DNA from: Lepidodermella squamata
Taxonomy: Eukaryota > Gastrotricha
Length of the DNA stretch: 64,000 bases
Assembly: GCA_047495785.1 (NCBI GenBank)
Contig: JBLDXI010000001.1
Coordinates: forward strand, 2,418,001 to 2,482,000
Direction: 5' to 3'
The notes under the pieces: generated by a model
The model's database searches: none
The model's input: only the letters and a program-made list of their open reading frames with translations
Told to the model about the DNA's origin: nothing
Program-made: the position numbers and the translations under genes
In this document: piece by piece, positions 1 through 8,615 of the stretch
How the letters are laid out: each line of letters starts with the position of its first letter
Position numbering within the stretch: the first letter of the stretch is position 1

Positions 1-1
1 T

Positions 2-190
2 TACGTATCGCAACGTCGCCAGCATTTGGAGCATTGCATAGCTGTTATGCAATGGGCAGTTGACGAATTTGTGAGGGTCTCATGTGGCAACTTCAAAGAT
101 GAGATGATGCAAAACTTCACGTTTGATGACGACTTGGTGCGGTGCTGCTTTCAAGAGGAAACTCCAAAGTTGACCGAAATCACGACATGA
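2..190 (+). CDS. C-terminal end of an unidentified protein (5' truncated)
   Basis: An open frame runs from base 2 to a TGA at 188-190 and gives 62 residues. It is rich in Cys, Glu and Asp and contains HLEHCIAVMQWAVDEF and DDDLVRCCFQEE. The composition looks like real protein (charged, with spaced cysteines) and no in-frame stop interrupts it, but the window edge removes everything upstream. No family is recognised. It could be the last exon of a secreted or membrane protein. The neighbour downstream is a separate small gene on the same strand. Confidence 0.45.
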   Translation, partial: YVSQRRQHLEHCIAVMQWAVDEFVRVSCGNFKDEMMQNFTFDDDLVRCCFQEETPKLTEITT

Positions 191-800
191 CATTCATTAT
201 TTTGACCTTTTTTATTACCGCATTATCAGTACTGAGGGATGACCTAGTTGGAACATACGCAATCAAATAATAAAATACCACGAAGTAATGCTCAAGGTAT
301 ATTAACGAATAACGATGGAAATATTAAATATCGACATTTAATATTTCAATATAAGAATTGTGCTCGCCAACTTCGAAACCGAAGCTGCATTTATTTACAA
401 GCCTTTGAATACAAGCTGAATAAGAATGCCTCTGTTTTTTAGCTCTCTGAGACTGTAGAAAACTTGAAGCCCTGCCCTGCTTTTAGAAATGAAAAGAAAT
501 TTCGCCATAGTGGAATATTGCGGAAAATGTGCTTGCTTTCTCCACAAATCTGGCGTGTTTCGATTTACCGGCACGTGTGACCCTGTTTACAACAGCGAAT
601 TATACTGTTTCCAAAACAGGGTGAAAAACAACACCAATTCTGCACGCGATCTTGAAGCCAAGGCAGGTGCTTATTGGCGGCGGCGGCAATTATTCAACAA
701 TCCCATTCATGGTTTTTAAAGAGCGGTTTCGAATCTGCGCAAATCATCAGTTTTTCGAAATACTTATTCAATTTATCTATTTATTTTTCCTACATTCAAA
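191..800. other. Intergenic, nothing recognised
   Basis: Two short open frames here (about 64 and 76 codons) have no signal peptide, no splice context and no recognisable motif. They look like chance frames. The stretch just before 801 is AT-rich and probably holds the promoter of the next gene, but no clear TATA box is seen. Confidence 0.4.
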
Positions 801-1424
801 ATGCGTTTCGTTCTCCTAGCGGCTATTATTGCCCTATTTTGCATTGGTAATTGACCCACTTTTTTGTCAATTTATTTCACATTATTTAAACTTGCAGTCG
901 CCAGCTCGGCGAACAAGGGGATTGGCAAGCGTGGACGTGGCAACAATGTTTCCGCCTCGGTGAACAAGAACTCGGCCTCGGCCTCGGCCGGTGACAACCG
1001 TCGTCGTGGCTTCTTCGGCCACAAGAGTCGTCGCGGCAACTTCGCCTCCGCCTCCGTCAACCGCCGCTCCGCCTCGGCTGCTGCCGGCAACAACCGTGGC
1101 CGTCGCGGATTCTTTGGTCGCCGTCGTGGTGGCAACTACGCCTCAGCCTCCGTCAACAAGAACTCCGCCTCGGCGAATGCTGGTGACTACCGTGGTCACC
1201 GTGGCCATTTCTTCGGCCGCCGTGGCTCCCGCTCGTCTGGTTCCTTCTACGGCCGTCGCCATGGACGCGGTTTCTATGGCCGTCACGGTTACGGTCGTCG
1301 TGGATTCTACGGTCGCGGTCGCTATGGCTACGGCTACGGTCGTTTCGGCCACCGTGGTTTCTACAGCGGCTCGTCCTCGTCCGGCGATTTCTATGGCCGT
1401 CGTAATGGCTGGTTCTGGCATTAA
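801..1424 (+). CDS. Small secreted basic Gly/Arg/Ser-rich repeat protein
   Basis: Two exons, 801-846 and 898-1424, with a 51-nt GT-AG intron that splits the signal peptide, give 190 residues. The N-terminus MRFVLLAAIIALFCIVASS is a clear signal peptide. The mature part has three tandem repeats of about 32 residues, each with a SASVN(K/R)xSASA block followed by G(D/N)xRxxRGFFG. A Gly/Arg/Tyr-rich tail follows (RGFYGRxxYG-like units). The protein is strongly basic and low in complexity. Such proteins can be cuticle, shell or egg-coat components or antimicrobial peptides. Only secretion, charge and repeats are visible, so the role is open. Coding GC is much higher than the flanks. Confidence 0.8.
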
Positions 1425-2144
1425 GCGGTTTCGTGAAAGAACTATAGATAGGACTGCCAAATGCCGATTTTTCGGCGAAATATTTCGTGTATGAGTCATG
1501 CAACGATGAGTGCTACAACGCCTTTATTTATTTCTTCTCTGTGGTATCGAGCAATTGAATGAAAAGCCAATATTTTCGATAAATTTTTAGAATAAAAATT
1601 ATCGATTTTTGATTAAAACTCAATTTTTTTAATTAATTTAATAATATAATTTTGTTGAATAGTATGTAAAGGACGGGGTTTTCACACCATATCAGAGCGC
1701 GCTAGATCAACAAGTGAGATAACATTGGGTGCACCAGGTGCTTTTCTGGCAGCTTCAAAGTTTCGAGATGAAGCAGCGGCTCCGTTCAGATATGAACTCT
1801 TTACTCATGCTATATCATACAAGTATAGATTTATTGCTAGGAGGCATATTCAAGCTGAAGAATCGTCCGCGTTATTCGTTCCCCGTCATTGAGAGAACCA
1901 CCTCTTTTGAGTGTGGGCGCTTGAAAGTTTGGAAACCGATCTTACTAATAAACTTTCCGGCATCCTTATTATTCAACCGCCCCTGATGCTCACATACCTG
2001 AACTAGCAATGATCAATTAATTGCATAACAATTTATTGCGCAGCTAGGTCGCGAGATCCTCCGTGCCGAAGCTAATTAGCCTATATCTGTATAATCTTAA
2101 TGGCTTCTGAGTTTTCATCACTTCTTAGAAATTGAACTTCGACG
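1425..2144. other. Intergenic region
   Basis: An AATAAA-like signal near 1590 may end the preceding gene. Apart from the channel-gene relic at 1814-1864, no coding sequence is convincing. A splice-acceptor-like CTTCTTAG lies at 2121-2128, 16 nt before the next start codon. Confidence 0.4.
1814..1864 (-). pseudogene. Relic of the last exon (TM4) of a Cys-loop channel gene
   Basis: About 45 bases here match, with a handful of differences, the region at 4450-4495 that encodes the final membrane segment of the large channel gene. Both carry CAAGTATAGATTTAT, then TAGGAGGCATAT and GCTGAAGAA. The match is in the same orientation and the surrounding sequence does not continue as a gene. This suggests a decayed duplicate or fragment of that gene 2.5 kb away. 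Confidence 0.5.
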
Positions 2145-3394
2145 ATGGCACATTCTTCCTTAGTCGATCCAATAAGAACATCATGGGTGCTGGCTGTCCT
2201 ACCTGACCACGGCGATGAGAAACCGAGGCCCTACTTCGTCGGTTGGTTTCATGACCTTGACAAATCGACGGTGAATGAGCGGCTGCCATTTTTCCTAGCG
2301 TTTTCAATATTAGCCCTGCTAGCGTTAACTGCCAGCATTTGCAATGCTATTCTCTATTACAAGCGTTCTGTTAGGCGAGACTTCTTGGTGCTCGTAGCTC
2401 TTGTAGGCGCCGCCAATTCATTGGCAGCCATCATCTGTGCGATTATGATTGGCTTGAACTTGCGAAGCGGTTTCTGGGAAGGTGGGGCTCTGAGTTGCTC
2501 CATACTCTATTTTATGATGTTCACCAGCGGATCTGTTACACCCTGGCTGCATATGCTCATCAGCTACGAAAGAAGACTTTGTCTACTATCAGATGGTTTC
2601 AATTCATCAGCCAACTCGATGCGCGTAAGAAACAATAAGAAAAAAAGCAAATCTAGGTTAAAAATATCATGTTAGGTTGCGATTCTGGCTATCTCAGGAT
2701 TGGCAATCTTCGCGTTAATGTGGGTGACAATCTGTTTTTACCCGTTCCAAGCCCTCAGCATGCAATACATAAGAGTTCCAGTCATCAGCAATGCCACTGA
2801 GCTGGCCTTTTGTGGCGCATTCGGCTATCGAGTTATCGGAAATTATGACACAATGATTTTGGTCGTAGCGTACTACGCTGTTGCAGTTGGCACTCCGTTC
2901 TGTTTTATTGCTATCAACTATTGGTAAAATTCTTCATAATGACCTGATGTTTAGCTTTAATATGTTCGTCATTTTTCAGGAAGATATACTGCCGATTTCG
3001 GTCGATCAAACTTCGGCTAGCCAGATGGGCGGGGAATTTGACAAGGGTTAACACTCTTGACACAAGTTCATCATCATCAACAGTTCGCACAATGGAAGGC
3101 GACTGGAGGACAAGAGAACTATTTTTTGCCAAACAGCTGATTCTCTCATTATTTCTATATACTGTTTCCCGGGTCCCTATTTTGATAGCGTTGATCATTG
3201 AAATATTATTTGACGACCTCGGTCCGCAAGTCATGACTGGTACAATTCATCAGACCACGGCGCTGATTTACATCTGCGAAGCATTTATCGGACCTGCCCT
3301 TCAGAGTGTCAAGCCAGGTTTTACCTATGATCTTTCCAAGTTGAAATCCCGACTAATCGGAAAATTAACCGCGGTTTACCCGTCAAACAATTAG
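2145..3394 (+). CDS. Orphan seven-transmembrane receptor, rhodopsin-like
   Basis: Three exons, 2145-2624, 2676-2923 and 2980-3394, join in phase to give 380 residues. Seven hydrophobic segments are visible. TM1 is FFLAFSILALLALTASICN and TM3 is SILYFMMFTSGSVTPWLHML. TM3 is followed by SYERR in the position of the usual DRY motif. TM7 ends FIGPALQSVKPGFTYDL, which replaces the class A NPxxY signature. The N-terminus has no signal peptide, and a Ser-rich stretch sits in the third intracellular loop (about residues 260-275). The general layout is that of a class A GPCR acting at the plasma membrane, but the altered TM3 and TM7 motifs leave ligand and coupling unknown. Confidence 0.75.
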
Positions 3395-4430
3395 TAGCTA
3401 ATTAACTCAGTTAAAAACTTGAGAAAAAACCCTAGGATGACATTATTATTATTAATGTTATTTTGATTATTTTATCCGCGAAAGCTTTACGTCGCAATGA
3501 TTTTGATAAGTAAAAAATTCGTGCACGTAGACGTGGTTGTTATGTTTCGGAGATTCCCCAAAGCTATTTCGTAGAAAGATTCTTCACTGCACAAATTTTA
3601 GTAAGAATCGTGACCAAGAGGAGGAGCATGAACGTATCTTCTCGTTTGATCACTGCTGCAGCATGAAATACTCGCACTTCCGCGTTCTTGTGAGCGTCTC
3701 CGACGGCTGAAGTTGCCGCCTACCCTTTTGAGGCTGAAAATGTCGCTAAGGGTCACGACAAAACGTGCAATCATATTTTTCGTGGTAAAAGTATAACGCT
3801 TGATTTGAATGCTCCACTGATGATGTCTAAGCTTAGTATTCTCCTTGTCAGCAAACCGGAAGCGTGGAAGATGTCTATCAACATCGTCGAGGCGTGTTTT
3901 AAGAGTTTTGCTCCGAATTCGGAAAGGACGTTCATGTCTAAAACTGAGCTAGAGTGGCTCGGCGGAATTTACTTCAATGGAAAGCTGTAAGTTTTCCAGT
4001 CGGGAAAAGCATAAACGTCATACCCACGAACTTTCGGTTAAAATCAATGACGAAACGTGTCTATACAATCCACATATTATATGGTTTGAAATTTCCGAAT
4101 TTGTATGGAAATTTGCGAAGTGATGTCACCGAGCTCAGATGTGTATTGCTACCTCATGTGTCTCACCGAAGGAGAATCGGCTCTACTTTGGCCTCAATAA
4201 GTAAGATCGGTCAGAAGAATTCAGCGAGGTTCCTTGCAAGCTGATTCCATCAACATTGACTAGTATCGTCAAAATTAATTTCTAACGTACTAGCGTCCAT
4301 TTTTTACCTGCTGTTTTATTGCATAACAAAATGTACTGATGAACGACCTAATTAAGGCATACAGAGGGGCATACAACCACGCAGTAATGCTAATAATTAA
4401 TTCATTGTTTCGAGCTTTCTGTTCATTCTT
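3395..4430. other. Intergenic region between convergent genes
   Basis: The receptor (plus) and the channel gene (minus) end toward each other here. A 61-codon open frame at 3805-3990 ends in a donor-like GTAAG, but no matching exon follows. No RNA gene or repeat is recognised. Confidence 0.35.
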
Positions 4431-7400
4431 TCAATAAGCAGCCGCCACCAGCAAGTATAGATTTATAGTTAGGAGGCATATCAGGCTGAAGAAGAAAACA
4501 ATTAGGTCAATCGCCCGAACGAGAGAAACAGGTGGCGAATTCTTCAGTAGAACGATAACAACGTTGCCCCTGACTAAAAACGGCTGGGCCAGGGCGGAGA
4601 CAACAATTTCGTAAGCTGTAATCATAGCTATCAGAGCAGATAGGAGGATGATGTAATTCGCATATAGGATTTGCTGCGAAGTTTCAGGAACGCTTTGCAA
4701 AACAGCTGCCTGAGCAACAATTAGCGATAACATCATCGTTCCACAAAATGCAGGTCTATCAGGCTCGAATGGAGCCATCATCAGGGAGCAAAACGCCAGA
4801 ACGATTATGATGTAACATGGGATCAATAGATTGACAAGGTAATAAGCGGGATTTCTTTGTAATGTGAAACGAATTCTACCATAGCTCATCGATGACAACC
4901 TTCGACTTGGTGAAGTTGTAGTGCCGAACTCCGTGCGAACATTGACCAGGTACCATATTTCGTTCGACAGTCCCCCTGTCGTTCTAGCGTAAATGCCACC
5001 AAAAGTCAGAAAATCAGCTGATTCATCGATGAGGAAAGTGTACTCGCAGGTCTGATGGTCAAATGGAAACTTCGCAAGGTCAAGCTTGCATTTCGATGTG
5101 AACGATCCGATTCGGTTCCAATGGAAAAACAGCGTGCGGTTGGGGCTTGTTGGGTAGTAAACAATCTCCATTTTCTCGCCATAGACCGGATTCGCCAGGT
5201 AGAAATCGGTCGACGTGTTGGCGAAAATTAGAGACGGGCGCCAGATGTCTTGTCGTTTCGCTGTAACAATTCGTTCTTTTTGGTCAACCGCAGGCGCTGC
5301 TACGTCATCCGAACACTCATCAACCATCCATTGCAGAAGGATCGAACTCCAAATTGTTATTTCTTGCGTCGATGGGCTGATGGATTGCAGGCCTTCTGCT
5401 GCGAAAGTCATATAGATTTTCGTGTTGGTGTCAGACGGCGATCTCATGTCGACACTAAGATACGTACAAGGCGCAAGGTCTTCGTACTTCAGAACCGGCC
5501 TTCGGTTCCCATCTATCAAAGGCGGTATGGGGAAGCCTGTCTCAGGATCTGAACCTCCTACAGTAGATGGCGAACTCGTCGATGAATTTGCGATGGTTTT
5601 AGCTATTGAAGTCATAGCCGTTGTCTTAGCTGTAGATTGAGTCGGTGGTGCGACGCCGGGGGTCAGTTGGAACAGATAACTAATAGCGCAAATTTCATTA
5701 AGGAGGACACTTTATAGAGATAATTGACACTCACAATTTCTCAGCAATGATACTTGCGTTGAACCCTAACATCCCATGCAAGTGCCAGATTCCGATGGGG
5801 TCTATGACATCGCTTATACCTGTTGCATCCACGTTGGAAACGCAAACTGCATTTTGGGAGGTCAGACTCAGCGGTAACGTAGCAATCGCCACCTAAATTT
5901 AAGAATGACTGATTCAATTTTGATATCATGCGATGAATGTTACAGTGATAATATCTTCAACGCATTGAACAATCAGTCGGTAGTAAGTTGTGCCAGTCAA
6001 AGGAAGTAAATCTGGAATGCCGCAAGATGGCTGCGACGTGCCAGTATAATTCAGTGGAATCGGCGTCGAATTATAGACAGTTGCGTAGGCTGGAGTGACG
6101 TAAACCTCGCCATAGCCGTAGCCGAGACGCTGCCAAACATGCAAACCATCATAGTTTGTCAACGAATCGAAATTGAGTGCGCCATTAGATTTAGCTAATT
6201 CGTTATTGATAAACAACACTCTTTTCCTTTCACAGAATCAAGTACCTTTTGTCCACGAATACTTGCTGCCAACGCTCAGTCCGAACCATGCATATGAACC
6301 ATCTGTTTTGTAAGTCACTCGCAAATCAACCTCAGCGCGCCATAGCGTATTCAGGATTCCCGGGCCGCCATACTAATTAAAATGTGGCGTTTTACACCTG
6401 AGAATCTTTGGATGCAAAAAATTACATTACTGTCCATTTGCCCATACGCAGTTGAACCCATTTTAGTCAGTTGGTACCCCTGGCTGGTACTTGTGGCCCC
6501 TGTCAAGCTCAGATCCATCGATCCAGTCACACTTGTGTTCACACGATCAAACGAAATAAAACTTCTGTACTTGGGCGTGCCTGAATAGTAAGTAGGCAGA
6601 GGCAGCGATACGGTGTCTGGAACCGGCGATATCGTTTCATTTAAAATCCAGAAGTAGCTATAATTTGTTCAAAAATGAAAAATTACTGATAATGGGTTAA
6701 ACAATCAATCTTACAATTTCTTCAATAGGATATCAGCATTTGACCCATTTGCCCCTATGAAGAAGGGTGAGTCATTGCCTTGTAGGCGTTGATAAGTCTC
6801 GGTCCATGCATTATAGTTTGTAACACACGTCGCTGGTGTGGTTTGTCCGTAGCCAGGGAGCGGGACGACTACAACCTAGAAACAATCCCTAGAATTGAGA
6901 AGGCTCTTTGAGAACAATGATTTTCATACTGTTATCCGTTCGTTAAGAGATTGAACGATCATTTTGTATTCAACTTTTCCTGAACTGTTGAACATGTCCG
7001 GACTGCCGCAGCCTGGCGTCGATATGTCGTTGAATGCAGGGGGTAATTGGGTGTGGAGGGCTCCGTTCTGATGCTTTATGTACAGGGTACCGCCAACTCC
7101 TACCTGTTGCCAGATGACCAAGCTGCCCAGCCATAGAACATAATCGTAAGGCTCAGTGTTTGCCGTTAGATTTGAAAAGTAACCTGGTGTAACATTCGCA
7201 AATTGTTGGTTAAAGCCTACAATGAAATTTTACCAGGTCTAGCATTCCAGCCGTTGATAGAAAAGCCAAACCAGGCACTACTGCCGTCCGTCTTGTAGTT
7301 AACACTCAATTCCATTTCGACTCGGTAATTTCCAGGTACGCGACCTTTAGCAAGATCTCTGCTCTTGAAAAATTAGACAGAAGGGACATTGTATCAACAA

Positions 7401-7710
7401 TTCATTTTTTATCAATTTTTTTTACCACAGCCAATCTGCCGAAAGTTGAGTTGGGCGTGTTAGGATTTGACATCGAAGTGAGTTGGATACCTCCCGATAC
7501 CGACTTTGCGGCATAAGAAGTCGAAGTCGGCGCTGTTGCGTCAATGTTCGCATTCTCCTTGTCAAACGATAGGTCATCAGCGTAAATGGGCGGTGAAGAA
7601 TACGCTGCAGGTAGGGGTAGGGAGAAGGTATCAGGAACGGGTGATACTGCTTCAGCCAACGGTACCAATTGAACCAACAGGCTGACGAAAATTCGCGTAA
7701 AATCTGTCAT
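4431..7710 (-). CDS. Cys-loop ligand-gated channel with two N-terminal beta-sandwich-like modules
   Basis: Nine exons: 7426-7710, 7234-7363, 6930-7183, 6715-6875, 6426-6657, 6246-6372, 5944-6194, 5735-5892 and 4431-5679. Every junction is GT-AG and in phase; the product is 948 residues. Residues 1-21 are a signal peptide. Two tandem modules follow (about 22-277 and 278-533). Each starts SPVPDTxSLPLP, contains Y(K)TDGSxAWFG and W-Q-x-(V/L)-G, and ends in K-F. Their strand pattern resembles concanavalin/LamG folds. Residues about 555-775 form a channel ligand domain with a canonical 13-residue Cys-loop (C730-C744, with FPFD). Four membrane segments follow with a short TM3-TM4 loop. No stop separates modules from channel; the joining intron (5680-5734) matches the module 1/2 intron in place and phase. 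The ligand is unknown. Confidence 0.8.
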
Positions 7711-8615
7711 TTTTGTCTCATTGAAAATGTTCGTAATGACGGATTGTCGCAGAATAACAGAAGCTCAGACATTGGCTCGTCCAAGAGCGCACTTTGGTTC
7801 ACTTCATAGATTGTTTAGCCATTAGTATCCAAGGAATATGAGCCTCGACTGCGCTGCTCAGACCTTATTGCGCCAACAGTAAGTAGTATACGGATAAAAA
7901 TAGTTGAATATTTACCAGGAATTTTCATAACATTAGCATTCTCCATGTCATTCTTTTCGGGAGCATATACTCGGGAGCGCATCATAGTCCACACGAGACT
8001 TTCCTCCTATTTTTCCTCCATATTCCATTTTCTCTCCCTATTGTAGTATCTAGTCCAGCGTTTGTTTACCCTTTTACCCTGCTTTTTTATGTGTCTGTCT
8101 GTATGTGATATAAAAAATCGATTATGAGTGCCCCTTCACTTAGTGTGAATATGCAAAAAAGATGCGTGTCTAGTAATTAGTCTAGTCATAAACACTGCCA
8201 TTTTTGTGATCGAGTCACATTCGGGCACCACTTTAACCGGTTGTGCCCCACCGGCTCCGTACAGCCTTCACCGGTAGTACCTGCCACAGCGATGAAATTC
8301 GCCCTAAAAAGCGAAGAAACTGAATAAGTCTCCGGTTTCATCCGGAGGTCCGGGGGTTCTCACGAACCTCACAGCGGCTTAGTCCGCAAATGATTAAAAA
8401 ACAAATTTGTTAAAGGTGTGCCAAGTGGTATCGACGATGGACAGCAGATAGCCGTTGCGTTTTTGGACCCTTCCTGCATATTCAAAATATTCCGAGTCAA
8501 AACAAAACAAAGTTTATTGGCTGAAAACTTGAGCAAAAGTTGATGGAAAGCAGAACTTATAACTTATAACAAAAGAAATCTAAATAGTTTACTATATAAA
8601 CCGTTAGATATTTGT
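7711..8615. other. Intergenic region holding a structured repeat
   Basis: The 5' flank of the channel fusion gene lies here together with the 3' flank of the neprilysin gene. The only distinctive content is the multi-hairpin repeat at 8219-8404. No open frame is convincing. Confidence 0.4.
8219..8404 (+). ncRNA. Multi-hairpin structured repeat, copy A (candidate ncRNA or SINE)
   Basis: A chain of GC-rich hairpins sits in AT-rich DNA. Stems seen are GGGCAC/GTGCCC (8223-8248), ACCGG/CCGGT, GCGA/TCGC, CTCCGG/CCGGAG (about 8330-8347), GGGGTTC-TCAC-GAACCTC (about 8353-8370) and GCGG/CCGC (about 8374-8387). An A-rich tail follows that includes AAAAAACAAATTTG. A second, diverged copy at 16124-16270 keeps hairpin order, the TCAC loop, the CTCACAGCGGC segment and the tail. 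The strand is set by the A-rich end. No tRNA, snRNA or known ribozyme core was recognised. Confidence 0.55.

Noticed and set aside
872-1499. Several long open frames on both strands across the Gly/Arg-rich gene
   Set aside because: They follow from the GC-rich, repetitive codons of the real gene (801-1424). They lack signal peptides or splice logic and encode low-complexity Thr/Val/Arg strings.
3805-3990. A 61-codon frame ending in a donor-like GTAAG
   Set aside because: No in-phase downstream exon, no domain, and no upstream promoter were found. It remains possible as a lone exon but is not supported.
5215-5640. Plus-strand frames of 66-100 codons inside the channel gene
   Set aside because: They are antisense shadows of the 4431-5679 exon, which is supported by Cys-loop and TM motifs.
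8310-8347. Possible hammerhead ribozyme core near GAAACTGAATAAGTC
   Set aside because: The invariant CTGANGA and GAAA elements are not in the required order around three stems, and copy B does not preserve them.
8353-8370. Possible tRNA T-arm or Pol III B box in GGTTCTCACGAACC
   Set aside because: Loop length and the GTTCGA consensus do not match, and no acceptor stem or A box could be placed. Kept only as an unclassified structured element.
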